Notes: generated by a model not told the origin, from the sequence alone. Counted from the stretch's first letter, positions 54,045 to 64,000 are shown. The stretch is 64,000 nt of DNA from Chrysochromulina tobinii (GCA_001275005.1 JWZX01003306.1:1-64000); one strand, 5' to 3'. Made by a program: numbers and translations.

Positions 54045-54926
54045 TTAGAAACCCTCGACGCTGCGGACCAAGCCCACATAGAGCCGCGTGAATAGACCTC
54101 GCCCGGCAGGATAGTCTTTCGGGACGAACCCGATGAACGCCGCGGCATAGTAGTCATCCTCCAACGGCGAGGTGCGGCTGTGAAGCATGCGTGAACCCTC
54201 GTAAAGCACCGCCTCGCCCTCGGTGTGAAACACCTCGTGCGCGGCGCCGCCGAGAGCACGCATGTGCAGCGGCCAGCGGCTGCGGTTGCCCGTCTGCCTC
54301 ACATTCATCGTGGCTGATATCACGAACTTGTGCGCCCAGTCGAGGTGCGAGGCGAGCGAGGCTCCGCGCCGATACACTCGCACGCCGCCGCCACCGATTG
54401 TTGCGCTGTCGTCGAGCTCGCACCCGCAAAAGGAGGAAAGGAGCGGCTTGAAGGCTCTCCGCATTTCCGCCTGCAAGGTGGCCGGTATATTGACGCGCGC
54501 CGATCGACCGAAGATGATTTCATTTTCATTCGGCTCACCTTGCCCACCGTAGGACATGTGTGGCTGCTGAATGCTCGCATCACTTACCAGAGCCAATAGC
54601 TTGCGGTGGATATCTGGCGGCATGGCTACCACTTCGTACCCGCGGTGATGGTAGCCGCTGATCATCGCCCACTGGAGTGGCTGAACCAGTTGACGAAACT
54701 GCAGCCCTGGACGCTCTGCAGTGGCCACCGATAGCGCTGCAGCAGCGAATAGACCGACAACGATAAATGCGCATGCCTTTCGCCACGGCCGAGGTCGTCG
54801 ATGTCGTGTGCGTGTATTCTCCTCGTTATCGTGGAGTTTGGTTGCCGCGTACATCGTTGCAGATAACGTGGACCGGCGCATGTCGCAGTCGGCAAGGAGA
54901 GGGACTGCGTCGCCACCCCTCGGCAT
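54045..54926 (-). CDS. Type II membrane 2OG-Fe(II) dioxygenase (prolyl 4-hydroxylase-like)
   Basis: 293 residues from the ATG at 54926. One membrane span (about 51-68, ACAFIVVGLFAAAALSVA) after a basic cytosolic tail gives a type II topology. The catalytic domain shows the iron ligands in SHLDW (His194, Asp196) and RMLHSR (His249), with a GGGVRVYRRGASLASHLDW lead-in typical of the double-stranded beta-helix of 2OG oxygenases. Prolyl 4-hydroxylases of the Golgi/ER have this layout and use 2-oxoglutarate, O2 and ascorbate. The usual Lys at +10 after the distal His is not obvious; Arg251 could serve. The substrate is unknown. Confidence 0.75.
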   Translation of the reverse strand: MPRGGDAVPLLADCDMRRSTLSATMYAATKLHDNEENTRTRHRRPRPWRKACAFIVVGLFAAAALSVATAERPGLQFRQLVQPLQWAMISGYHHRGYEVVAMPPDIHRKLLALVSDASIQQPHMSYGGQGEPNENEIIFGRSARVNIPATLQAEMRRAFKPLLSSFCGCELDDSATIGGGGVRVYRRGASLASHLDWAHKFVISATMNVRQTGNRSRWPLHMRALGGAAHEVFHTEGEAVLYEGSRMLHSRTSPLEDDYYAAAFIGFVPKDYPAGRGLFTRLYVGLVRSVEGF

Positions 54927-55193
54927 CTTCTACCATTGAAAACCGTTCATAGTTTTCTTACATGTTTCTTGTTCGTCTTGTTACTGACTGACTTCTCAAA
55001 GGTCAGTCCCCCCGCTCACCAACCTCAAGTACAATAAGCTTGGCAAGTGGTGGGGGAGTAAGTGCGCGCGCGCACTGACTCTGAGTGGGAGTGAGAGGGT
55101 GATGTGAGGGTCCGCACAAAGAATGCCAATCAATAATGTATAATCAAACGGTCAACAACCCGGTGCGCCGCGGACGATCTTATTACCTGCGAC

Positions 55194-57130
55194 CTAAATT
55201 TTATGTGTCTCCGGCCCCCATACGAACGCTGGGTGCACGAGCTCCTGCAGCATCGCACTGTACGGCGCGTAAAACCTTTCGAGGTCTGGGATGCTCTTCT
55301 TCAGGTCGTCCTTGGCCCTGCGCGCCTGGCTGTCTACCCCCTTTTTGGTGAAGGAGAGCGGCACCTTTTTGGCAAGGCCCGCCTCGCACTCCCGGTTGCC
55401 GCGCACCAGCTGTATGATCTCCGTGTCCGTGTACAGCCCCGTGAAATTGGCGAGCAGATGGAGCAGCGCCGGCGCCTTCATGCGCATGAGGTCCTCGAAG
55501 CGCAGAAAGAGGAACTGCTCGCGCTTGAAGATGCGCAGCGCGCCGGCGATGCAGATCGGGTACAGCGAGTTGGTCACGTACCTGGCAGCGCCGTGGCGAG
55601 CGTGGCGGACCGGCGCGGTCAGACGTGTGGCGGCTGTGCGTGCGCGCGCGCGAGCAGCGGCAAGCTGGTTGGGAGCTGTTGGAAACGTTAGTTGAGTGCT
55701 AGCTGGCTGCGCGCGCGTGTTTGGTGGCTTGCTCACTCCATGGCTAGACCCTTGAAGCACGCCTGCATGTAAGCGAAGAGCTCCTCGTCGGGCAGCGTGC
55801 GCAGCAGGTCAGGCCTGTGGAAGAGCGTCGTGTTGCACTGCCGGAAGCGGCCCATCTGCTCCGCTGTGCGCGTCGAGAAGGAAGTGCCCTTGTCCCAGCC
55901 CCACGTGGTGAACATGGAGAACTCGGAGTATGCTCGCATGAGCGGGTCGCGCATGAGAACGATGAAGCGCAGCTCCGATGGGTCCCGCGCCGTCGCGTTG
56001 ATGTTGTGCAGCGCGCCGACGTGGCATAGGTAGTTGGGCGTGAAGTCCACGGAGGCGAACTCGTACTCGTCCGGCTTCACCCAAGGCATGGCAGTTTGGA
56101 GCCACATCGAGGTCGCTCGTCCGAAGCGCATCCGCAGCGTCTCGTGCCAACGGCAGCCCCACCGCTTGGGCCAGCTCGCTCGCGCCATGCAGCACGACGG
56201 GTGTATGCGCCCCGCGGGAAGGTGCGTGTGGGCGGGATTGGTGCAGAATGGTTCGAAGCGCTTCACCTTGTAGTAGTCCCAGTCGCGCGTCTTCATCGCC
56301 GGCGGCCGGTGCTCCGCCCTGGCGAAGAGCTCGAGAGGGATCTCGGGCCCATGCAGCGCGGCGAGGCCCACCTTGAAGTAGTTGCCATAGCCCCCGCCGT
56401 AGAAGAAGAGCTCCTTGCGGTGCATGCAACCGCCCGTCGCCGCGCATGAGATCCCAGGAAGCATGTATCGACGGCCCTCGCAGCCCTTCTTGGACCAGTT
56501 GCGAGGGTCGAAGGGGCGCGACACGGGCTTCGGCTGCCGACGCGCTCGCGGCGCCTCGGCGTTCAGACCGGAACGCGTGGCTGCGGATGCTGCTAGTGCG
56601 GCTGTTTTGCGCGCCTGTTCTGCTGTGATTGTGCCGGCGGCGGCGACGGCGGCGCGCGCCGGGCTGTCGCCGCACACCATCTCAGGGAGGAAGGCCACGT
56701 GCATGCACTCGAAGAGCCACGTGCTCGCCGACTTGGGAAAGCCGGGCATGAAGATCGTCGGTAGCACCGGCTGCGATTGGTTTTGCATCCGGCGATCGAG
56801 CTGGAAGCATTCGCCCGAGGGCGAGCCGTTGGGTCCCTTATACTTCAAGTCATCCGTGCCGAGCTCTTTCTCGAGGCAGCGCGCCGGAAGCGGCTGGTGG
56901 CCGGCGAAGTTATTGACGCCGACAGGCCGCGGCATCCACTGCCTGCCCTCGCAGTAGGCGGGCACCTCGTGATCCTCGTACGAGCGCAATCCGGCGTGCT
57001 TCTTCTGGAAATCGGCGACCGCAGCATCGACTGATACGACGAGAGTCGAACGTGCTTCGGTCAGAAGCCCGCGCGACGCTGCAAGAAAGAGGGCGCGAGC
57101 GTGGTTCCATCGGCATTGCTCGCACTCCAA
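55194..57130 (-). CDS. Sulfotransferase-family protein, at least two exons, 5' end unresolved
   Basis: Exon A is up to 57130-55737 and exon B is 55581-55194. They are joined across a 155-nt GT-AG intron (GTGAGC donor at 55736, CCAG acceptor at 55582) in phase 2, giving CFKGLAME-YVTNSLYPI. Sulfotransferase signatures: 5'-PSB loop FMPGFPKSASTWLFECM and 3'-PB RFIVLMRDPLMRAYSEFSMF, which bind PAPS. Exon B has the usual FLFLRFEDLMRM and a C-terminal KKGVDSQ. Such membrane-bound or Golgi enzymes sulfate carbohydrates. No ATG opens exon A near its 5' end (only TTG at 57130), so a further 5' exon is likely; an ATG at 57180 in another frame (MVRPPHGGKGQIWYKDG) is a candidate. Confidence 0.78.
55582..55736 (-). 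other. GT-AG intron of the sulfotransferase gene
   Basis: 155 nt; donor GTGAGC overlaps the apparent stop TGA of the first frame, and the acceptor is CCAG. The phase-2 join restores the sulfotransferase sequence. Confidence 0.8.
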
Positions 57131-57340
57131 CCGTCCTTGTACCAGATTTGGCCCTTCCCGCCGTGCGGCGGCCGCACCATCGAGACGTCGGCCGGCCGCG
57201 TGAATTGAAGACGTTTTTGGAGATCAAATTGAGATTGTTGACCAAAAAGTAGAAATTCTGACAATTGGATTTACGCTTGCCCGAATTCTTCCATTACGAA
57301 ATTCGACTTCCACAAAACGCCATATCGGCTGCTTTTGTCA

Positions 57341-58909
57341 ATGTCCGACGAATCCAGCCTCCCTCCATCTCCTCTCGCCGCGCTGATCGCGCCAACCACC
57401 CTCGCCGAGTTCGAGGAGCGTTACTGGGAGCGTGAGCCGCTCTTCCTCCCACGAGACGAGCTGCCATCTGCCTTTGCCGATCTGCTCCGGACAGACGACG
57501 TTGCCGAACTCAGCGAGCGGATGGCGGCCCTTGAGGTCGAGCCGCAGATCATGCGCAACGGCGAAAGGTGCCAGCCACGCGAGCTGCTGTGGGACTTTCT
57601 CGACGGCGGCTCGGCCATCATCAATCGCATCGACCGCCTGTGGCCTCCCATCGGCCGACTATGCTCTGCCCTGCGCGCTGACTTTCTGCACGTCTTCGCA
57701 GTCATGTACCTGACTCCGCGCGACTCGCGCGCCGTTCCGGCGCACACGGACGATCAGGACGTCTTCATCTTGCAGCTGGCCGGGCGCAAGGCGTGGACCG
57801 TCTACGGCTCGCCCATCGAGCTGCCGTGCACGCACGAGCAGCTGGGCAAGACAGAGCCGATCGCCCGCTCGCTGTGGGAGAACGAGCTGCGCGAGCCCAT
57901 TCTCACGGCAGAGCTGGCGCCGGGCTCCCTGCTCTACCTGCCGCGCGGCTTCGTGCACGAGGCGCGCTGCACGAAGGCCGGCGGCAGCTCGCTGCACGTC
58001 ACGCTCACCGTCCAAACGTCCGACCTCAATTGGCGAACATTCCTACGCGATGGCCTCGTCGAGCTGCAGCGCACCAACGAGGCGGCACGGTGCGCGCTGC
58101 CGCTCGACGCGGCTCTCGGCGGCTTTGACGACGACGACGACGACGATGACGACGGCGACGAGCCCGCTGCCGTCGTCGCTCCTGCTGGCGACCGACCGGC
58201 GCCCGCTTCTCATGCACCCGCTGCCGAGGCCGCCCCCGCCGTGACCGATGCTCCCGACTCGGTCAGCGCGGCCGCCGACGGAGCTGGCCACGTATCCGCG
58301 TTGGCCCAGGCGGCGCCATATGCCGCTTTCGACGAGCTGATGGCGTGGACGGCCGCGCGCGCGGACGAGGGCTTCGAATTGGCCATGGGACGTTTGCATG
58401 CAAAGCTCCAAACCCTCAACGTGTCACAGGACCGTGCGATCGCCACCTCCGAGGCCGCCGGGGAGGAGGTGCGTCGCGCGGCGGCGGCGGCCGGGCGGCG
58501 ACCCGGGCTTCCCGCGCGCGTCGCCGTCGTGCCAGGCCTGCAGCTCCGCCGCACCGAAGAGGGCGCCATCGAATGCTACGACGCTCGGCGCGATAGGACC
58601 TTGCGCACTCGCCTCGGGGTCGTGTCACGCGCAGCCGTTGAGGCGCTCGAGGAGCTCACGCGTCGTGGGCAGCCCTTTGCACCGGCCGAGCTGCCGGGCT
58701 GCGACGATCTCGAGCGGGTCGCCGTGGTCGCGCGGCTGCTCGGGCTCGGCGTGCTGTGCGACGCCGAAGCGCTCCACGCTATTGATGACGATGGCGCTGA
58801 CGGCGACGCCGACGAGCATGTAGGTTCCGGTGGTCGTGGCGCTGGAGGAAGGGCTGGGGGGGCGCGCGGCGGAGGGGCCCGCTCAAAGCGGAGCGGCGGA
58901 CGAAGATAG
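57341..58909 (+). CDS. JmjC ribosomal oxygenase (NO66/MINA53-like)
   Basis: 522 residues from the ATG at 57341. Cupin/JmjC landmarks of the RIOX1/RIOX2 family: the start LIAPTTLAEFEERYWEREPL, the iron site HTDDQDVFILQLAGRKAW (His135, Asp137) and RGFVHEA (His206), and LAPGSLLYLPRGFVHEAR. These nucleolar oxygenases hydroxylate a His of ribosomal proteins uL2 or uL15 and may act on histones. An Asp-rich stretch (about 264-275, encoded by GACGAC repeats) and an Ala/Pro linker precede the C-terminal winged-helix-like region (DRTLRTRLGVVSRAAVEALEELT), typical of this family. The C-terminal Gly/Arg tail (GGRGAGGRAGGARGGG) suits nuclear or nucleolar localisation. Divergently arranged with the sulfotransferase gene. 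Confidence 0.88.
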   Translation: MSDESSLPPSPLAALIAPTTLAEFEERYWEREPLFLPRDELPSAFADLLRTDDVAELSERMAALEVEPQIMRNGERCQPRELLWDFLDGGSAIINRIDRLWPPIGRLCSALRADFLHVFAVMYLTPRDSRAVPAHTDDQDVFILQLAGRKAWTVYGSPIELPCTHEQLGKTEPIARSLWENELREPILTAELAPGSLLYLPRGFVHEARCTKAGGSSLHVTLTVQTSDLNWRTFLRDGLVELQRTNEAARCALPLDAALGGFDDDDDDDDDGDEPAAVVAPAGDRPAPASHAPAAEAAPAVTDAPDSVSAAADGAGHVSALAQAAPYAAFDELMAWTAARADEGFELAMGRLHAKLQTLNVSQDRAIATSEAAGEEVRRAAAAAGRRPGLPARVAVVPGLQLRRTEEGAIECYDARRDRTLRTRLGVVSRAAVEALEELTRRGQPFAPAELPGCDDLERVAVVARLLGLGVLCDAEALHAIDDDGADGDADEHVGSGGRGAGGRAGGARGGGARSKRSGGRR

Positions 58910-59355
58910 TGCGTGTTAGGCCAGAAAAGACAGTGGCCGACGTGTGACGATGCGCCCGCGAGCTATGATCACATTTGTACGGTAGAGGATAGTGTAGTCT
59001 CTAGAGAGGGAGTGAGGGACGCCCCCGGGCTGATGCCACTCCAGTCTCGCCGGTCCCCGGCGTGGAGGCAGCTTGTCACTCGACTGTCCGACGCGTCAGA
59101 ACCGCTTCAGCCTTCACGGGGTTTGTACATTGTAGCTTTTGTGCGATTCCTAAAAAGTCTTACCGACTATTCGGCCCCTATCTCCCGTCACACGTCTGAG
59201 CTGCCCTCACACCGGTCACCGCGGACCCGCCCGCGACCTCCGGCCTCCTACACACGAGGACCGAATGCTCCGGTCAACAGGCGTTACCGCGTTTACACAT
59301 GTTCGATAGAGACTTTGATTACTTGACTTCAGGGGCAAGTCGAAAAGGACGCCGC
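58910..59355. other. Convergent intergenic region
   Basis: About 445 bases between convergent 3' ends; nothing recognised apart from mild repeats of GACCC/GCCTCC type. Confidence 0.5.
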
Positions 59356-60903
59356 TCATCGCTTGCTCTCGAGCCACACAGCGGCGGCGAGGTGTTCACA
59401 GCCCGAGATGCCGCTAGTCTGCACGCACGCGAGGATCGCATCGAAGGCGTCTCGCGAAGTCGAGCGCTCCTCAAAGTAGAGAACCCGCAACGAAGTTTCG
59501 TCCGTCGAGTCGACGACCGCAAAGCCATACTGGGAGCATCCCGACATGCCGTGTCCGCCCACCATGAAGCCCACCGCCTCGTGCTCGCCACGCTGCTGGA
59601 TTTGGTTGCAGTGCGTGTGGCCGTCGATGAACTTGAGACGATCGCCGAGCCCCCTGCACCCGTCGATCGAGCCGAGCAGCGCGCGCACGTCGGGCGTGTC
59701 CGCGCCGCTCTGGCAGCCGGAGCTCACATCGTTCCAATGGCCGAGCACGAAGATCGCGCGCGGCGGTGGCGCGACGGACCCGAAATAGGCGCATGCCTCG
59801 TTCAAGTGAGGCCTCAGGGTTTGGAGTGGCGCGGCGCCCGCATAGCCGACGAAGCCGAGGTCACCGATGGTGTGGAAGAAGAAGGAGTTGCGTACGTCGT
59901 TGTTGAAGCCGCCCCACTGCTTCATTACGTCGGGGCCGCCTGACTCGAAATGCATGAAGCCGTTTGGCGAGGTGAGCGCTGCGACGGTGTCTTGCGCATA
60001 GAATTGGGAAAAGCCCCACGCAAATTGGTCGGTGTAGTCGCTGGGCGGGCCGCCCCCCACCCAGATGTCGTGGTTGCCTGGCACGGTGAGTAGGTAGCGT
60101 CGCTTGAAGTCGATCGAGAGCCGATCCCAGATCGCTCGTGTGGGGCGGCCATCCTGGTCGTAAAAGTTGTCGCCGAGAACACCGAAGAAATCAACGTCGT
60201 CGTGCGCCGCGATCGCGTTGAGCATCAGATGTGTTCGGTTGTACACGTCCCACGACTCCGAAAACTCGCAGTCAATCCAGCGTTTCGAGAAGCAAGGGTC
60301 TGAGATGACGACGCCTCGTACCCCCGCACCCGGTGCGGGCAGCGACACGACCACATCATTGCCGCCCACACGCACTCTGTTCACGCCCACTTGGAGAGGC
60401 ACGATTGCCGACGATAGATGGTTCGTACCCAGCTTGACGTACGTCGCCTCGGCCGCACCGTCCGCCTGGAACGTGCACGCTGCGCCACTTAGCTCGCAAC
60501 GATGCGCCGCCGGGAACCATGTGTAGTGCTTGCACGCGCCATCGTGAGTGCACTTGAGCAGGCAGTCAGCGTCCCATGTGAGGGTCGACGTGTTGTACAC
60601 GGCCGCTCCGCAGCTGGTCGTTGCGACGCCCATGTCAAAGGCCCCCTCCCAGCGGAAGCGGAAGCTATCGTTGTAGCTTGAGCTCGGATGCAAGTGGCTG
60701 AGGTCGACCGGCCCATCGGTGCTGATTACCGAAATGCGCACGGAGTTGTACCCGGTGGGCCCCATGGCCTTGGCGACGCGAAAGTCGATGGGCGCGGCGG
60801 GTGGCTCCGCCCTCGAAAGCTCGCGCAGCCACGGCTCAAAGTAGCCGAGGCCGGGCTTGATGATGGAGGGGGCGCCGATGGAAAGAGCGTTCAGCGGTAG
60901 CAT
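59356..60903 (-). CDS. Secreted calcineurin-like metallophosphatase
   Basis: 515 residues from the ATG at 60903; the frame extends upstream without good ATG context. A weak leader (MLPLNALSIGAPS) precedes a beta-rich N-terminal part with Cys pairs (CLLKCTHDGACKHYTWFPAAHRCELSGAAC, an apple/PAN-like Cys pattern). Then comes the metallophosphoesterase core: GDNFYDQDG (metal-bridging Asp/Asn), PGNHDIW, LGHWNDV, and DGHTHCNQIQ with GGHG downstream. This set is that of purple-acid-type or calcineurin-type phosphatases. It may be secreted or plastid-located and act on phosphoesters. The N-terminal Cys-rich module joined to the phosphatase core is less usual. Start uncertain. Confidence 0.8.
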   Translation of the reverse strand: MLPLNALSIGAPSIIKPGLGYFEPWLRELSRAEPPAAPIDFRVAKAMGPTGYNSVRISVISTDGPVDLSHLHPSSSYNDSFRFRWEGAFDMGVATTSCGAAVYNTSTLTWDADCLLKCTHDGACKHYTWFPAAHRCELSGAACTFQADGAAEATYVKLGTNHLSSAIVPLQVGVNRVRVGGNDVVVSLPAPGAGVRGVVISDPCFSKRWIDCEFSESWDVYNRTHLMLNAIAAHDDVDFFGVLGDNFYDQDGRPTRAIWDRLSIDFKRRYLLTVPGNHDIWVGGGPPSDYTDQFAWGFSQFYAQDTVAALTSPNGFMHFESGGPDVMKQWGGFNNDVRNSFFFHTIGDLGFVGYAGAAPLQTLRPHLNEACAYFGSVAPPPRAIFVLGHWNDVSSGCQSGADTPDVRALLGSIDGCRGLGDRLKFIDGHTHCNQIQQRGEHEAVGFMVGGHGMSGCSQYGFAVVDSTDETSLRVLYFEERSTSRDAFDAILACVQTSGISGCEHLAAAVWLESKR

Positions 60904-61372
60904 GACGAGGCGGAAGCACCGAGCTCTGCAACACGTGGTTTCGTCATTCGTTGTGCCCAGCACGGCGCCTTTTCTCAACGGGGGCGGATGCTGGCGTGCG
61001 CGAACATCCACAACATGCAAAACCTCGAGTACCGTACCATTGTTCGACGTCGAGAGAGACTTCGACTTAAACTTCCGGACTGGTTTATAGGACTGGTGTT
61101 CGACACCGGACGATGTTTGTCTCTTGACGCATGACGGGCGCTGCGTGATCCGTGATGTCAGATGTGCATGCATGGCCAGTACCGCCATAGGCCCCTCTGC
61201 AGGGGCGTACACGGAGTACTCGCTGTCGCCTGAGCACGAGCTCGGGTGGTACGCGTGACACAGGACATCAGGCACAGCCTTAAAACTTGAAGGGGTTCGG
61301 AGTTCATGATCAGTCGTCACTGGACACGGCACGCCCACACCCACTCATCACTGCCGCCTCGCCCGTGCCTTC
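60904..61372. other. Intergenic region
   Basis: About 470 bases. It should contain the 5' UTR and promoter of the metallophosphatase and the 3' UTR of the next minus-strand gene. No feature is recognised. Confidence 0.5.
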
Positions 61373-63359
61373 TCAGCCGCCTCGTGCTCGTGCCATCGCC
61401 ATCATCACGCGCGCCGAGGCATTCGGGTACAGCCCGTCCACATAAATCCATTCCATCGCGCGTGCCGGTGAGAGCAGCTTGCAATCTGTAGCGGATGGCG
61501 CGAGTCGATCCGCGGCCAGCGACTCTGAATGCAGGTGCGAGCGTGGGCAGCAGTGTGCAGCAGTGTGCACGGCACACGGTCGAGGCGCACGGAATGCAAC
61601 CTCCCTCGCCTCGTCCATCCATACGAATAAACCTCGAAAATACGCGACGCTTCAGTTGGGGCCGAGGGGTAGGGGAGGGGTGGCTGGGCTTGCACGCGAG
61701 GGGGTTGGGCGCGGCGCGCGCGGCGCGCGCGCGCGCGCGCGCACAGTGATAGCCGACAGTCTCGAGATAGATCACGTCCCCAAGATTCTTATTCTCGGTC
61801 GCAAAGTAGGGTGCGGCCACATCGACCACGGGCCTCCCGCCATCGGAGCTCGGTGTGAACGTGAGCTCGTCATGAATCCAAGTGGGGCCTGTGATCCCGA
61901 TCGAGCTCCACGTGTCCTCGACAAGGCGCAGCGCCGTGCCTAGCGCCTCGAAGCGCGAGTGTGCCTCGGCTCCGGCGTGCTCGAGAGCCCATTGGTACGC
62001 CGCCGCGTTCACCGCGCGGCAAATGGACGCGTTCAGCCGGTCGGTGGTGTTGAAGGGCGACAGCTCTTCGGGCACTCCCGCCGACTGCCAGATCGACTGA
62101 CGAGATTTGAGCTTGGTGCGGAGCTCGCGCGCCGAGATCGGGTACAATCCCGTGTCCAGTTCGTCCAGACGGTCGAGAATGGGCATGGTGACGGTCGTGG
62201 TGAGCAGCTTGCACGGTTCGCCGGCGGTGCAGGCTGTGCCCGGAGGCGGCGTGAAGATATGGGGCAGGTGGAACGGTCGGGTGTCGGACACGTCGTGGAA
62301 TGCGTCCTTAGTGACGATGGACGCCGACTGCGCCGTGGGCGTGGGGGCAAGCTCAACGGCGCCCATGAGCCGTTGAGCCGTCTGCATCACCCACGCGCTG
62401 CCACACGTACAGTCCACGGGCGGCAGCGGATCGGGCGGCGGCTTGCGCGGGCCTAGCGACGTGTTCGGGAACATCGGGTACTCGCAATGCGGGTTGGTTG
62501 GGTAGTCACTGTCACAAGGCGTCCCGACGTGAGTCGAACCTTCAAGCTCAAGCGCCTCCACCAGAGGGGCCACAAGGCGAGCGGTGCTATTGTAGGCGTC
62601 GCTGAGCGCCTTCACCGCCGCCACCTGCGCCGCACCCGCTCCAAAGGAGGCCGTTATGAAGCTTGAGAGCGCCGTCGCGAGCGCCGCGTGCCCCACCGTC
62701 TCGTTGAGACTCGCCGAGAGGTCGTGAGCGCGCACAAAGGAGGGCGGTGGGCCGGAGGAGATGCTCCAGTGGTTCAGGCCGTCGAGCAGGATGAGGGGCT
62801 GCGGCGGCTCGGGCCTTTGGCCACCTGGGCTGCCCACCTGATGCCACCACGCCTCGGCCTGCCGCGTCACGCGCAGCAGCCCATCGAGCGTGCCATCGAG
62901 CGTGAGCACTGGCGCGCCGAATGGTGTGGTGCGGTACTTGCGCAGGACAGTGGCGCCGTATAAGACGAGGGCGTCGAATTCGCCCACATGCGACGTCACG
63001 TACTGCTGCGCCATCACACCGCCAAGCGAGTGCCCGAGAATCACGCTGCGATTGGCGGACATACCAGCTTTGACCATCTGCTCGGTCACATTCTTGATCT
63101 TGCTGCCGAACTGCAGCGGCTCGGGCGTGTCCGCCACAAATTCAGGCACGCCAACCCACACGGGTAGCGGTGACGCAGCCTGCACAGCCTCGGCAAACGG
63201 CCGGTAGCCGCCTGGAGGCGAAGACTCTCCCTGGATGAGAATCAAGCTGATGGTTGCGCCCTGCTTGCCTGCAGGTGGCTTCAGGGTGTACGAGTTGTCG
63301 CTGGATGCTGCGCTAACGAGTAGCAGGATGGCCGCCATCGGGACGTGGAAGTGACCCAT
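61373..63359 (-). CDS. Secreted alpha/beta hydrolase-fold protein, two exons
   Basis: Exon 1 is 63359-61745 and exon 2 is 61485-61373, joined in phase 1 across a 259-nt intron (donor GTGCGC, acceptor CTACAG) so that GYH-Y-CKLLSPARAMEWIYVDG reads through. The start ATG at 63359 (or 63338) precedes a signal peptide (MAAILLLVSAAS). The N-terminal 270 residues form an alpha/beta hydrolase: ISLILIQGE, nucleophile elbow GHSLGG (Ser), LYGA, PVLTLDGTLDG and LLDGLNHW, with the catalytic His. The C-terminal half contains a Cys-rich stretch (CDSDYPTNPHCEYPMFPNTSLG, VDCTCG) and a second ordered region. Family name unknown; the enzyme is likely extracellular or in the secretory system. Confidence 0.75.
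61486..61744 (-). other. GT-AG intron with (CG)n near the donor
   Basis: The donor is followed at once by a run of alternating CG dinucleotides (about 61710-61742 on the plus strand) and ends in CTACAG. The phase-1 join makes the protein continuous. The CG tract is expected to be length-polymorphic. Confidence 0.7.
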
Positions 63360-63655
63360 GACGCCTTGACCGAGTAGCGGCCGGACCGAGATCGCGTTCA
63401 CTACCGGTAACTAATTGCGAGCACGCTCTCGCCCAGGACGACGCGTTTGGTATAGGGGGTTTCTCACCCCCAAACGGCATATTTCTCTTCGATCTCTAAG
63501 CGGTCTGAAATCGACCTTGCTCCTTGGCGCAGACCTGCTAAGTGCGCGCTGCCTCGAGACTGCACCTCACACAGCGAGACAGCGTACAGTCGAGTATTCC
63601 TGTATTCGAGAGCCTCAAGTCAAAAGTGTAAGTAGCTACCGAGTAGAGCGCCGAG

Positions 63656-63976
63656 CTAGCCCGCAGCCAGCAAGCCCGCAAAGGTCTGGTACGCGCTCGA
63701 ATCTTCGCCCATCGAAAGGCGGGCGGCGGAGGCGCCCACCTTCGCCCAGGTGGCCGCGCCACGCGCCTCGCCCGCCTGCGCGAGCTGCACGACCGCTAGC
63801 AACCAGCCAGCCTTTCCTAGAATGAGAGGAACACCTTCCTCACGCATCAGCCGCAACTGCTCCTCGACTAGACCGACCACGCGCGCCGAGCAGCCCTCCA
63901 CCTCGAGCTGCCGATGGATCTCGACCAGCCGCGCGTGCCGCGCGTCGCTGCGCTCGAGTGCCATGCCTTCCAGCAT
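63656..63976 (-). CDS. Partial gene at right edge, unknown
   Basis: 106 residues from the ATG at 63976, ending at 63656; the frame is open without a stop to the window edge at 64000, so the gene may begin outside. The sequence is helical (RHARLVEIHRQLEVEGC, VVGLVEEQLRLMREEG) and ends YQTFAGLLAAG. No family is recognised. It may be a C-terminal exon. Confidence 0.4.
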   Translation of the reverse strand: MLEGMALERSDARHARLVEIHRQLEVEGCSARVVGLVEEQLRLMREEGVPLILGKAGWLLAVVQLAQAGEARGAATWAKVGASAARLSMGEDSSAYQTFAGLLAAG

Positions 63977-64000
63977 GCAAGTGGAGCATGAGCATGTAAA

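Overview
This 64 kb window is nuclear DNA of a photosynthetic, flagellated eukaryotic alga with a complex (secondary) plastid. A haptophyte is the most likely source and a pelagophyte-like stramenopile is an alternative; I infer this from content and did no database match. The evidence is as follows. The DNA is GC-rich, genes sit on both strands with short intergenic spaces, and most genes are single-exon. The few introns seen are short, mostly GT-AG with one clear GC-AG case. Several proteins start with a signal peptide followed by a Ser/Ala/Arg-rich transit-like stretch, as expected for bipartite plastid targeting. The window also encodes an LCIB-type carbonic anhydrase, a phytyl-ester-synthase-like hydrolase, a mitochondrial OSCP subunit and flagellar-type coiled-coil proteins. 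There are no operons, no CRISPR and no bacterial features.

Layout. 1-1600 is non-coding with repeats. 1.6-10 kb carries a secreted protein, a plastid phytyl-ester-synthase-like hydrolase, a SET/MYND protein, an unusual single-chain protein that looks like MPC1 fused to MPC2 (mitochondrial pyruvate carrier family) behind a signal/transit-like leader, and an LCIB-family carbonic anhydrase with two ACGTCA motifs upstream. 10.4-17.4 kb carries a SET protein, two small membrane proteins, a GT4-like glycosyltransferase, a serine carboxypeptidase and a small secreted protein. 18-30.2 kb holds a 1386-residue coiled-coil protein, an ARM/IQ protein, a plastid membrane protein and a 1516-residue protein kinase that also has Tudor-like and PHD-like modules. 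30.3-37.5 kb has a two-exon NYN-LOTUS-SAP-LOTUS protein, a small coiled protein, a third SET protein and an Ala-rich protein with a KOW-like segment. 38.6-50.3 kb has an ARM/EF-hand protein broken by a one-base frame change, an SLC17-like MFS transporter, an Sgf11-like SAGA subunit, a two-pore K+ channel with EF-hands, a KCNH/CNG-like channel and a C2-like protein. 50.3-64 kb has mitochondrial OSCP (two exons), a dynein-docking-like coiled coil, a 2OG-Fe(II) oxygenase, a sulfotransferase (at least two exons), a NO66/MINA-like JmjC oxygenase, a secreted metallophosphatase, a secreted alpha/beta hydrolase (two exons) and a gene cut by the right edge.

Functional themes, all inferred: plastid carbon supply (pyruvate carrier fusion, carbonic anhydrase, phytyl recycling); chromatin (three SET proteins, Sgf11, JmjC, PHD/Tudor kinase); cilia and calcium (coiled coils, EF-hand and IQ proteins, ion channels). 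Many neighbours are head-to-head with 80-260 bp between start codons. The most noteworthy items are the MPC1-MPC2 fusion, the NYN-LOTUS-SAP-LOTUS protein with a secretory leader, the intron that contains a tandem copy of its own splice donor, a dispersed cassette found directly upstream of two unrelated genes, and the frame break inside an EF-hand pair. Many computed open frames begin at GTG or TTG; I moved starts to the first sensible ATG, so 5' ends are predictions without transcript support.
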